DNA from: Candidatus Limnocylindria bacterium
GTDB taxonomy: Bacteria > Chloroflexota > Limnocylindria > QHBO01
Length of the DNA stretch: 6,481 nucleotides
NCBI GenBank assembly: GCA_030146365.1
Contig: JASLBU010000256.1
Location: 1 to 6,481, forward strand
Reading direction: 5' to 3'
Positions within the stretch are counted from its first letter, which is position 1. Every line of letters starts with the position of its first letter. Shown here piece after piece: positions 1 through 6,438 of this stretch. The notes below the pieces were generated by a model. The model searched no databases, had not been told where the DNA came from, and was given only the letters and a program-made list of their open reading frames with translations. A program made the position numbers and the translations under genes.

Positions 1-1128
1 TATCCGAAGGAGGAGGCGGGTGGGGTGCTCGCGGCCGCCGGCATCGGCGCACTGCTGTCTCCGCCGACGCTGGGGGCCGCTGCCTTTCTGATGGCCGAGC
101 TGCTCAGCGTCCCCTACCTCGAGATCCTGATCTGGGCCACCATCCCGACGGCCCTGTACTACCTGGGCATCGTGCTGGCGATCGAGATGGATGCCCGCCG
201 CTTCCGGACCAAGGCAGTCGGGATGGAGGTGCCGCCCGCCGGCCGGCTGCTGCTCCGGTACGGGTACCACTTCGTCTCGCTGGTGGCGATCATCGTCTTC
301 ATGCTGATGGGGATGACGGCGTTCCGCGCCGTGGTCCTTGCCACCGCCCTGCAGTTCGTCCTCGCCTTCTTGAACCGGGAGACCTGGTGGACCCCTCGGC
401 GCGTGTGGGAGGCGGCGGCCAGCGGGGCGCTGGGCGTCCTCTCGGTGGCGTCGGTGATGGCCATCGCCGGGATCATCGTCGGCGTGATGACCCTGACCGG
501 CCTGGGCCTGAAGATGGCCAACATCATTGTCGACCTGGCTGGCGCAAACCTGTTCCTGACGGCCCTCTACTCGGCGGTCTCGGTGATGCTCCTGGGCCTG
601 GCGGTGCCGGTGACGGCCAGCTTCATCATCTCCTGGGTGATCATCGGGCCGGCGCTCACTCAGCTTGGCGTGCCCGATTACGCCGCGGCGATGTTCATCT
701 TCTACTACGCCGTACTGTCCGAGGTCTCGCCCCCCACCGCGCTCAGCCCGTTCGCGGCCGCGGCCATCACGGGCGGAAGGCCGGTCCGCACGATGTGGCT
801 CACGTGGAAGTACACGCTGCCCGCGTTCCTGGTGCCCTTCGTGTTCGTGCTGGCGCGCGAGGGCGAGGGGCTGCTGCTCCAGGGCAGCGTGGCCACCATC
901 GCCATCGCGGCAGCCAGCGCGGCGCTGGGCGTCGCGGGCCTTGCCGTGGCCACCGGTGCCTGGGTGCTCGGCCCGGCGGGGTGGATGGAGCGTGCGCTCT
1001 TCGGCATCGGCGGCCTCGCGCTGATGGTGACCGCTCCCCTCTTCATCGTCGGCGGCCTGGGGCTCATGGCGGTGGGATTCGCGGTCCATGTGCTGCGGCG
1101 CCGCACGCCGGCCGTCGCGCTACCCTGA
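1..1128 (+). CDS. TRAP transporter fused permease, TAXI-associated type (C-terminal part; 5' end outside the window)
   Basis: Membrane permease of a tripartite ATP-independent periplasmic (TRAP) transporter, which uses an ion gradient to import a solute delivered by a binding protein. The reading frame is open from base 1, so the GTG at 25 is an internal valine. The 375 visible residues are roughly the C-terminal half of a fused small-plus-large (DctQM-like) permease. The glycine/alanine-rich loop at residues 7-32, containing SPPT (20-23) and ending GAAAFLMAE, is a hallmark of this family. A second SPPT followed by an FAAAA stretch occurs at residues 243-253, matching the internal two-fold repeat of the large subunit. 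Many hydrophobic segments follow one another, roughly at 39-62, 91-124, 140-170, 182-225, 228-240, 271-287, 297-323 and 332-366, and the protein ends in a basic tail (HVLRRR). The last two segments form a C-terminal extension seen in the fused TAXI permeases. No TAXI binding protein is visible; it would be expected upstream. The solute cannot be read from the permease. The stop is TGA at 1126-1128, and the SDR gene begins 4 bases later. Confidence 0.9.
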   Translation, partial: YPKEEAGGVLAAAGIGALLSPPTLGAAAFLMAELLSVPYLEILIWATIPTALYYLGIVLAIEMDARRFRTKAVGMEVPPAGRLLLRYGYHFVSLVAIIVFMLMGMTAFRAVVLATALQFVLAFLNRETWWTPRRVWEAAASGALGVLSVASVMAIAGIIVGVMTLTGLGLKMANIIVDLAGANLFLTALYSAVSVMLLGLAVPVTASFIISWVIIGPALTQLGVPDYAAAMFIFYYAVLSEVSPPTALSPFAAAAITGGRPVRTMWLTWKYTLPAFLVPFVFVLAREGEGLLLQGSVATIAIAAASAALGVAGLAVATGAWVLGPAGWMERALFGIGGLALMVTAPLFIVGGLGLMAVGFAVHVLRRRTPAVALP

Positions 1129-1132
1129 GGGC

Positions 1133-1918
1133 ATGGATCTCGGGCTTCGCGGGCGCACCGCCGTGGTCGGGGGCGCCACCTCCGGCCTCGGCCGCGCGTC
1201 CGCCGACGCGCTGGCCGCCGAGGGCTGCAACCTCCTGATCTGGTCGCGGCGAGCCGATGCGCTGGCCGCGGCCGCCGCGGACCTGCGAGAGCGCCATGGC
1301 GTCGCGGTGTCGCAGGTCGTGGCCGACGCCAGCCAGCCCGATGCGCCGGCGACCGTCGCGAGCGCCGCGGAACGGATCGGGCCGATCGACATCGCCGTGC
1401 TGAACGCCGGTGGGCCGCCGACGGTCGACCCAACGGCCACGGACCCCGACGGCTGGCGCCACGCCTTCCAGCTGCTGGCGGCGACGCCCATCGAGCTCGC
1501 CACGCGCCTCCTTCCGCCGATGCGCGAGCGGGGCCACGGCCGAATCGTCGCCATCCTGTCGAGCGGAGTGCGGCAACCGATCGCGGAGCTCGTGTACTCG
1601 AACGCCGGCCGCTCGGCCCTGGCCGCCTGGCTGAAGACCGCCGCACGCGCCGTCGCCGCGGACGGCGTGACCGTCAACGGGGTGATGCCGGGCCGCATCT
1701 CCACGCCGCGAATCCACGAGCTCGACTCGGGGCGGGCGGAGCGCGAGGGTGTGACCGAGGACGACGTGCGCGCGGCGCACCTGAAGACGATCCCGGCCGG
1801 GCGCTACGGCGAGCCTGCCGAGCTGGCCGCGCTGGTCGCATTCCTTGCGTCGGACGCGGCTTCGTACGTCACCGGGCAGCTCGTGGCTGTCGACGGTGGC
1901 CTCATCGCGGGCATGTAG
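1133..1918 (+). CDS. SDR-family oxidoreductase-like protein with atypical active site
   Basis: A 261-residue protein of the short-chain dehydrogenase/reductase fold, the normal length for classical SDRs. The dinucleotide-binding glycine motif is G14-x3-G18-x-G20 with GATSGLG, preceded by a hydrophobic strand. Further landmarks are D65 after the third strand, NAG at 91-93, the catalytic-strand serines S143/S144, VTVNGVMPGRI after the active site, and a C-terminal YVTGQLVAVDGG. It is therefore a complete Rossmann domain that probably binds NAD(P)(H). The usual YxxxK is not intact: Y155 is present, but the lysine position is G159, followed by R160 (YSNAGR). SDRs with an (L/Y)SNxxR segment and a VNxVxPGRI motif form a recognisable subgroup usually annotated only as SDR oxidoreductase, so no substrate can be assigned. 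The ATG at 1133 is chosen because MDLGLRGRTAVV matches the usual SDR N terminus; the in-frame ATG at 1088 would lie inside the TRAP gene. The only purine-rich site is GAGGG at 1127-1131, just one base from the ATG, so translation may depend on coupling to the TRAP gene, whose stop is 4 bases upstream. Confidence 0.9.
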   Translation: MDLGLRGRTAVVGGATSGLGRASADALAAEGCNLLIWSRRADALAAAAADLRERHGVAVSQVVADASQPDAPATVASAAERIGPIDIAVLNAGGPPTVDPTATDPDGWRHAFQLLAATPIELATRLLPPMRERGHGRIVAILSSGVRQPIAELVYSNAGRSALAAWLKTAARAVAADGVTVNGVMPGRISTPRIHELDSGRAEREGVTEDDVRAAHLKTIPAGRYGEPAELAALVAFLASDAASYVTGQLVAVDGGLIAGM

Positions 1919-1923
1919 GAGGT
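1917..1923 (+). promoter_or_regulatory. Shine-Dalgarno site of the decarboxylase-family gene
   Basis: AGGAGGT is a near-perfect ribosome binding site that overlaps the TAG stop of the SDR gene. It lies 5 bases before the GTG at 1929. It fixes that GTG as the start and rules out in-frame starts further upstream inside the SDR gene. It is the strongest ribosome binding site in the window. Confidence 0.85.
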
Positions 1924-1928
1924 CTGCA

Positions 1929-3320
1929 GTGGACGAGCGCAACGCCGCCCTCCGGCGGGCGGCCGAGCTGGGGCTGGAGTTCCTGGACGGCCTGTCGGAG
2001 CGGCACGTCGGAGCGCAGGCTGACTCCGCCGCCCTGCGCGCCCGACTGGATGGAGCGCTGCCGGAGGACGGCACCGACGCCCTGCAGGTCGTCGAGGAGC
2101 TGGCGGCGGCCGTGGACCCCGGCCTGGTCGCCTCGGCGGGTCCCCGCTACTTCGGCTTCGTCATCGGCGGGGCGTTGCCGGCTGCCGCGGCCGCCGACTG
2201 GCTCGCGACCGCCTGGGGGCAGAACGCGGCCCTCCATGCGCTCTCCCCCGCGGCCGCGGCGGTCGAGGAGGTCGCCGGCCGCTGGATGCTCGACCTGCTC
2301 GGGCTGCCCGCCGACGCCAGCTTCGGCCTGCCGACCGGCGCGGGCCTGGGCAACACCGTGGGGCTGGCGGCCGGACGCCACGCGGTCCTCGCCCGCGTCG
2401 GCTGGGACGTGGAGTCGCTCGGCCTGTACGACGCGCCGCCGATCACGGTCCTCGTCGGCGAGGAGGCGCACGCGACCCTGCTGACTGCGCTTCAGTACCT
2501 CGGCCTGGGCCGTGATCGGGTCGTGCGCGTTCCGACCGACGATCAGGGTCGGATGTCGGCGCCGGAGGCGGTCGCCGCGATCGCCGCCGTGGACGGCCCG
2601 CTGCTGGTCGCGGCGCAGGCCGGCAACGTGAACTCGGGGGCGGTGGACCCGATCGGCACGATCGCCGACGCCCTGGCGACGCACCGCAACGGCTGGCTGC
2701 ACGTGGACGGCGCGTTCGGGCTGTGGGCGGCAACCTCCCCTCGGCTGCGTCACCTCGTTGAGGGCGTCGACCGAGCCGACTCGTGGTCGACCGACGCCCA
2801 CAAGTGGCTCAACGTCGGCTACGACTGCGGCTTCGTCGCCGTCCGCGACGTCGAGGCGCACCGGGCCGCCATGTCGGCCAGCGCCTCCTACCTGATGCGC
2901 AGCGAGGACCGCGAGAACTGGGAGTGGGTGCTCGACAGCTCCAGGCGAGCTCGCGGCTTCGCCCTGTACGCGGCGATACGGTCGCTCGGGCGGTCAGGCG
3001 TCCGGGCGCTGGTCGAGCGCTGCTGCGACCTGGCGGTCATGCTGGCCGACCGGCTGCGAGGCGCCGAGGGCGTCGAGATCCTCAACGACGTGGTCCTCAA
3101 CCAGGTGCTCGTGCGCTTCCATCCCCGCATCGGTGGTGACGTGGACGCGCACACCCGGTCGGTGATCAGCCGGGTCCAGGCCGATGGCGTCGCGTGGATG
3201 GGCGGAACGACCTGGCACGGCATGGCCGCGATGCGGATCAGCGTGAGCAACTGGTCGACCACCGACGCCGATATCGAACGAACGGCCACCTCGATCCTGC
3301 GCTGCGCGGCCGACGCCTGA
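1929..3320 (+). CDS. PLP-dependent group II decarboxylase-family protein (substrate unknown)
   Basis: A cytoplasmic fold-type I pyridoxal-phosphate enzyme of 463 residues, the usual length for group II decarboxylases (aromatic amino acid, tyrosine, glutamate and related). Such enzymes typically remove the alpha-carboxylate of an amino acid to give an amine. Visible landmarks are PRYFGFVIGG near 74-83, which belongs to the substrate-entry region; PTGAGLGN at 135-142, which binds the cofactor phosphate; H181 in EEAHATLL, expected to stack on the PLP ring; QAGNVNSG at 230-237; D260 in HVDGAFGLW, expected to contact the pyridine nitrogen; and the Schiff-base lysine K292 in STDAHKWLN. All catalytic landmarks are present, so the enzyme should be active. 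Many relatives carry only a general name, and some are annotated as aspartate aminotransferase-like, so the substrate is unassigned. It starts at GTG, backed by a strong AGGAGGT, 10 bases after the SDR stop, and is probably cotranscribed with the SDR and TRAP permease. A hairpin across its stop codon may end that transcript. Confidence 0.88.
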   Translation: MDERNAALRRAAELGLEFLDGLSERHVGAQADSAALRARLDGALPEDGTDALQVVEELAAAVDPGLVASAGPRYFGFVIGGALPAAAAADWLATAWGQNAALHALSPAAAAVEEVAGRWMLDLLGLPADASFGLPTGAGLGNTVGLAAGRHAVLARVGWDVESLGLYDAPPITVLVGEEAHATLLTALQYLGLGRDRVVRVPTDDQGRMSAPEAVAAIAAVDGPLLVAAQAGNVNSGAVDPIGTIADALATHRNGWLHVDGAFGLWAATSPRLRHLVEGVDRADSWSTDAHKWLNVGYDCGFVAVRDVEAHRAAMSASASYLMRSEDRENWEWVLDSSRRARGFALYAAIRSLGRSGVRALVERCCDLAVMLADRLRGAEGVEILNDVVLNQVLVRFHPRIGGDVDAHTRSVISRVQADGVAWMGGTTWHGMAAMRISVSNWSTTDADIERTATSILRCAADA

Positions 3321-3329
3321 CACGTCGGC
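3309..3329 (+). terminator. GC-rich hairpin across the decarboxylase stop codon; possible weak terminator
   Basis: GCCGACG at 3309-3315 pairs perfectly with CGTCGGC at 3323-3329 around a 7-base loop that contains the TGA stop (3318-3320). Flanking GCGC at 3304-3307 and 3332-3335 could extend the stem beyond a small internal loop. No T-run follows, so it is not a canonical intrinsic terminator. It sits at the boundary between the two gene modules, which is where an end of transcription or a stabilising 3' structure would be expected. In DNA this GC-rich, a 7-bp inverted repeat can also occur by chance. Confidence 0.35.
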
Positions 3330-3408
3330 GTGCGCGCCCCGGGTTAGTTGCCCCGTGTGGTGTAATCGGCGCTTCCGGGGAGCCTGACCAGAGGAGCACG
3401 CACGCGCC
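3321..3408 (+). promoter_or_regulatory. Intergenic spacer with possible promoter of the aminotransferase-importer operon
   Basis: This 88-base spacer is the only substantial gap in the window and the likely place for a promoter. The least GC-rich part is 3342-3368. TGTAAT at 3361-3366, preceded by TGG at 3358-3360, resembles an extended -10 element, but it lacks the highly conserved A at its second position and there is no good -35 about 17 bases upstream; TTGCCC at 3348 is far too close. GCCCCG occurs twice, at 3336-3341 and 3350-3355, and its inverse CGGGG is at 3376-3380. This could be an operator-like arrangement or simply GC-rich noise. The promoter is inferred from position more than from motif quality. 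Confidence 0.3.
3390..3396 (+). promoter_or_regulatory. Probable Shine-Dalgarno site of the aminotransferase gene
   Basis: AGAGGAG is a good match to the anti-Shine-Dalgarno complement but lies 12 bases before the ATG at 3409, which is longer than the usual 5-9. No ATG, GTG or TTG in the same frame lies between the site and 3409, so 3409 remains the best start. The next in-frame ATG is at 3436. Confidence 0.55.
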
Positions 3409-4743
3409 ATGGCGATCGAGATCGAGCACGGAACGATGACCGGCGACGAGATCGTCGCCCTCACGAAGCGCCACACGCTGTTCGAGTGGTCGGCGCAGTC
3501 GAAGGTCGACCCGATACCCGTGGCCGGCGCCAAGGGCTGCTACTTCTGGACCCCGGAAGGCAAGCGCTACCTCGACTTCAACAGCCAGCTGATGTGCACG
3601 AACATCGGCCACGGCCACCCCAAGGTGATCGAGGCCATCGCGCGCCAGGCGGAGACCCTCGCCTACGCGAACCCGTTCATGGCGACGGAGCCGCGCGCCC
3701 GTCTCGGCCAGAAGCTCGCCGAGATCACGCCGGGTGACATCGACACCTTCTTCTTCACCAATGGCGGCGCGGAGGCGAACGAGAACGCGGTCAAGCTGGC
3801 CAGGATGGTCACCGGCCGCCACAAGATCCTCGCGCGCTACCGCAGCTATCACGGCGGCACGGCCGGCGCCATGACGCTCACCGGCGACCCCCGCCGCTGG
3901 GCGAACGAGCCGGGGATGCCCGGCGTCGTCCGGGTGCTCGACCCTTACCACGGCATCCAGCGCGGCTGGGACACGGCGGAGGTTGCGCTCGCCAACCTCG
4001 AGGAGACGATCCAGCTCGAGGGCCCGAACACGATCGCCGCGTTCATCCTCGAGACGGTGACCGGCACGAACGGCATCCTGGTGCCGCCAGACGGCTACCT
4101 CGAGGGCGTGCGTGAGATCTGCGACCGCTACGGGATCCTCCTGATCGCGGACGAGGTGATGGCCGGATTCGGCCGCACCGGGAAGTGGTTCGCGGTGGAC
4201 CACTGGGATGTCGTCCCCGACCTCATCACTATGGCGAAGGGGCTCACCAGCGCGTACGTCCAGCTCGGCGCGCTCGGCATGCGCCGCAAGTACGCGGAGC
4301 ATTTCGACAACAACGTCTTCTACGGCGGGCTCACCTACAACTCCCACCCGCTCGCCTGCGCTACGGCGCTCGCCACGATCCAGGTCTACGAGGACGAGGG
4401 CCTCCTGGAGCGGGCCGTCCGCATGGGAGAGCGCATGCGCGCACATCACGAGGAGCTGGCAGCAAGGCACCCGAGCGTCGGCGCGGTCCGCAACATCGGC
4501 ATGTTCGGGATCGTGGAGCTCGTCCGCAACCGAGCCACCATGGAGCCGATGGCGCCCTTCAACGGCACCTCGGATGAGATGGCCGCGCTTGGCAAGCGCT
4601 TCCGCGAGGAAGGCCTCTATACGTTCGTGCGCTGGAACTACTTCTTCACCAACCCGCCGCTGACGATCAGCGAGGAGGAGATGGCCGAAGGGTTCGCGAT
4701 CATCGATCGCGCGCTCGAGATCACCGATGCCGCGGTCGCCTGA
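3409..4743 (+). CDS. Class III (omega) PLP-dependent aminotransferase
   Basis: A complete 444-residue cytoplasmic aminotransferase of subgroup III, fold-type I. These enzymes usually move a terminal or distal amino group, or that of an amine or beta-amino acid, to pyruvate or 2-oxoglutarate. Landmarks in order are FNSQLMCTNIGHGHP near 59-73; TNGGAEANENA at 117-127, with G119-G120-A121 for phosphate binding; Y147-H148-G149, where the aromatic residue stacks on PLP; an ETVTGTNG loop near 225; D248-E249 in IADEVMAGFGRTG, with D248 for the pyridine nitrogen; Schiff-base K277 in MAKG; and T309 in YGGLTYNSHP, for phosphate binding from the partner subunit. All catalytic residues are intact. Close relatives are mostly named aspartate aminotransferase family protein or taurine-pyruvate aminotransferase; beta-alanine or taurine are reasonable guesses, but sequence alone does not settle it. 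It is probably the first gene of an operon, and the next gene starts 17 bases before its stop, which ties it to the ABC importer. That suggests it works on the imported compound or a product of it. Confidence 0.92.
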   Translation: MAIEIEHGTMTGDEIVALTKRHTLFEWSAQSKVDPIPVAGAKGCYFWTPEGKRYLDFNSQLMCTNIGHGHPKVIEAIARQAETLAYANPFMATEPRARLGQKLAEITPGDIDTFFFTNGGAEANENAVKLARMVTGRHKILARYRSYHGGTAGAMTLTGDPRRWANEPGMPGVVRVLDPYHGIQRGWDTAEVALANLEETIQLEGPNTIAAFILETVTGTNGILVPPDGYLEGVREICDRYGILLIADEVMAGFGRTGKWFAVDHWDVVPDLITMAKGLTSAYVQLGALGMRRKYAEHFDNNVFYGGLTYNSHPLACATALATIQVYEDEGLLERAVRMGERMRAHHEELAARHPSVGAVRNIGMFGIVELVRNRATMEPMAPFNGTSDEMAALGKRFREEGLYTFVRWNYFFTNPPLTISEEEMAEGFAIIDRALEITDAAVA

Positions 4744-5599
4744 CCGCGGCTGGGTCCGCCCCGTCGTCACCTTCGCGGTCTTCGCGCTGCTGGTCTTCGG
4801 GGTGTGGGAGGGGGTGAAGTTCATCGGCGGCGACCCCTGGCGGACCGAGACGTGGACCTGGCAGCCCCCGCTCGACATCTGGTTCGCCTCCGATCTCCTC
4901 CTTCCCCACGTCTGGGAGATCGTCGGCGCGCTCGCGAACCCGGTCCAACGGAACAGCGACGAGTCCCTTGCCGGGTTCCTGGTGGGCGCCGCGTTCTACA
5001 CGTGGCGTGAGGCGGCCATCGGCTTCGTGCTCGGCTCCGTCATCGGCGTCGCGCTGGCCGCGATCTTCGTGCACTCCCGGCTGATGGAGCGTGCGTTCGT
5101 CCCGTACGTCATCGCCAGCCAGACGATCCCGATCATCGCCCTCGCACCGATGATCGTGTTCGCGTTCGGCCAGGACGTGCTGAGCGTCGTGATCATCGCC
5201 ACTTACCTCACCTTCTTCCCGGTGACGATCGCGATGATCCGCGGCCTGCGCTCGCCGGATCCGCGGGCCCTTGAGCTGATGCGCTCCTTTGCCGCCAGCC
5301 GATGGGCGATCTTCTGGAAGCTGCGAATGCCTGCGTCGCTGCCGTACCTGTTCACCGCGCTGAAGATCAGCGCGACGGCGAGCATCGTGGGGGCGATCGT
5401 CGGCGAGGGTCCGGGCGGAATCCCGGATGGGCTCGGCCGGGCGATCATCAACTTCAATACCCAGTACGTCAGCGGACCCGAGAAGCTGTGGGCGGCGATC
5501 GTCGCCTGCGCCATCCTCGGCATCGTCTTCTTCGGCCTCATCCGCGCCGCCGAGCTCCTGGCGCTCCGCGGGCGGGGCCTGCGCCCGGAGGTGGCATGA
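4727..5599 (+). CDS. ABC transporter permease of the nitrate/sulfonate/taurine-pyrimidine importer class
   Basis: A 290-residue inner-membrane subunit of a binding-protein-dependent importer (SsuC/TauC-like BPD_transp_1 fold). A short basic N terminus leads into a first membrane segment at about 12-33. A long, tryptophan-rich outer segment follows (about 34-93, with W38, W43, W45, W52 and W63). The core is EAAIGFVLGSVIGVALAA at 95-112, then the SQTIPIIALAPMIV helix around 131-144, a helix at 151-171, and the cytoplasmic coupling loop at about 181-206 (AASRWAIFWKLRMPASLP), which docks on the ATPase. GAIVGEGPGG at 222-231 and a last helix near 255-275 complete the fold. The outer insert between the first helix and the core recalls the permeases of riboflavin- and hydroxymethylpyrimidine-type importers (RibX/ThiX) more than plain SsuC, an impression from memory. 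The ATG at 4727 is used because the protein then starts just ahead of the first membrane helix; no in-frame ATG follows before codon 120. The start has no clear ribosome binding site and overlaps the aminotransferase gene by 17 bases, so translational coupling is likely. The stop overlaps the ATPase start. Confidence 0.9.
   Translation: MPRSPDRGWVRPVVTFAVFALLVFGVWEGVKFIGGDPWRTETWTWQPPLDIWFASDLLLPHVWEIVGALANPVQRNSDESLAGFLVGAAFYTWREAAIGFVLGSVIGVALAAIFVHSRLMERAFVPYVIASQTIPIIALAPMIVFAFGQDVLSVVIIATYLTFFPVTIAMIRGLRSPDPRALELMRSFAASRWAIFWKLRMPASLPYLFTALKISATASIVGAIVGEGPGGIPDGLGRAIINFNTQYVSGPEKLWAAIVACAILGIVFFGLIRAAELLALRGRGLRPEVA
5587..5592 (+). promoter_or_regulatory. Shine-Dalgarno site of the ABC ATPase gene
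   Basis: GGAGGT lies within the last permease codons, 3 bases before the ATG at 5596. Spacing is shorter than ideal, but the match is strong. It supports the start at 5596 rather than earlier in-frame codons inside the permease gene. Confidence 0.7.
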
Positions 5600-6438
5600 C
5601 GGGCCAGCGCCAGCCCGTGGTCCGCATCGCGGGCGTCGACAAGCGGTTCGGCGCCGGCGGGCGGTCGGTGACGGCGCTGTCCGGCATCGACCTGGACATC
5701 GGCAAAGGGGAGTTTGTGAGCCTCATCGGGCCGTCAGGGTGCGGGAAGAGCACGCTGTTGCGGCTCATCGGCGATTTGATCGAGCCGTCCACCGGCACGG
5801 TCGAGGTCAACGGCAAGGCGGCCCACGCCGCGCGCCTCGGCCGCGAGTACGGCATGGTCTTCCAGGCCCCGGTGCTGTTCGAGTGGCGGACCGTCGAGGA
5901 CAACGTCAAGCTGCCGCTCGAGCTGCTCGGCATGGACCGATCCGAGCGCGACGCGCGAGCGCGCGAGATGCTCGAGCTCGTCGAGCTCGGCGAGTTTGCC
6001 CGCCACCACCCGTACCAGCTGTCGGGCGGCATGCAGCAGCGGGTGGCGATCGCGCGGGCGCTGGCCCTCCAGCCGGCGATCCTGCTCATGGACGAGCCAT
6101 TCGGCGCCCTGGACGAGATGACCCGCGAGCGCATGAACGCCGAGGTGCTGCGCATCTGGGAGCAGACGGGCACCACGGTCGTGTTCGTGACCCATTCGAT
6201 CCCGGAGGCGGCCTTCCTGTCGACGCGCGTGGTGGTGATGAGCGCACGGCCCGGGCGGATCACGCGCTTGGTCGAGGTCCCGCTTCCCCAGCCACGCAAC
6301 GACGAGACGCGCGAGGACCCTCGCTACTTCGCCGTCGTCACCGAGGTCCGCGAGGCACTGCGGGCCGGCGGCGGGCTGGAGGCCGCTCCGCCGACCGCGT
6401 CCACCGACCGCATCGCCGCCGAGGGCGGCGTCGGGTGA
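5596..6438 (+). CDS. ABC transporter ATP-binding protein, SsuB/TauB/ThiZ-like
   Basis: A complete 280-residue cytoplasmic ATPase that powers the neighbouring permease. Motifs in order are Walker A GPSGCGKST at 45-53 (K51), the Q-loop Q90 in VFQAPVLFEWRTV, the signature LSGGMQQR at 142-149, Walker B ILLMDEP at 162-168 with D166 and catalytic E167, the D-loop ALD at 171-173, and the switch histidine H200 in VTHSIPEAAFLS. All nucleotide-binding and hydrolysis residues are present. The APVLFEWRTVEDNV segment after the Q-loop is typical of ATPases paired with nitrate, sulfonate, taurine or pyrimidine permeases. After about residue 225 a short tail (DPRYFAVVTEVREAL and then a low-complexity Gly/Ala/Pro stretch) shows no regulatory domain. 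The ATG is part of ATGA shared with the permease stop, and a GGAGGT site lies 3 bases upstream. The stop in turn overlaps a GTG of the next gene, so the importer genes form one tightly coupled unit. Confidence 0.95.
   Translation: MTGQRQPVVRIAGVDKRFGAGGRSVTALSGIDLDIGKGEFVSLIGPSGCGKSTLLRLIGDLIEPSTGTVEVNGKAAHAARLGREYGMVFQAPVLFEWRTVEDNVKLPLELLGMDRSERDARAREMLELVELGEFARHHPYQLSGGMQQRVAIARALALQPAILLMDEPFGALDEMTRERMNAEVLRIWEQTGTTVVFVTHSIPEAAFLSTRVVVMSARPGRITRLVEVPLPQPRNDETREDPRYFAVVTEVREALRAGGGLEAAPPTASTDRIAAEGGVG

Noticed and set aside
25..27. GTG as the start of the TRAP gene, with AGGAGG at 9-14 as its ribosome binding site
   Set aside because: The frame is open to base 1, and the residues before the GTG (YPKEEAGG) belong to the conserved family loop, so the gene begins upstream of the window. 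The AGGAGG is simply the Lys-Glu-Glu codons.
387..1238. Plus-strand frame of 283 codons overlapping the TRAP gene and SDR start
   Set aside because: It is out of frame with the TRAP permease, and its product is a Gly/Arg/His-rich string with none of the hydrophobic pattern of the true frame.
1064..2861. Several long minus-strand frames over the SDR and decarboxylase genes (for example 1064-2074 and 1902-2861)
   Set aside because: These are shadows of well-supported plus-strand genes. The translations are low-complexity Arg/Gly/Ala/Pro and show no family motif.
3321..3408. Riboswitch (for example TPP or FMN) ahead of the importer operon
   Set aside because: The 88-base spacer is too short for an FMN element, and I see neither the conserved TPP core nor the FMN core motifs in it.
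3238..4878. Open reading frame of 546 codons on the minus strand across the aminotransferase
   Set aside because: It lies antisense to a gene with complete catalytic motifs. Its translation is rich in Arg, His, Asp and Val, as expected from mirrored GC-rich codons, with no recognisable domain. Long antisense frames are common at this GC content.
5302..5595. N-terminal extension of 98 codons on the ABC ATPase frame
   Set aside because: It lies inside the permease gene and reads as Arg/Gly-rich nonsense. The ATG at 5596 has a good ribosome binding site and starts a normal-length ATPase.
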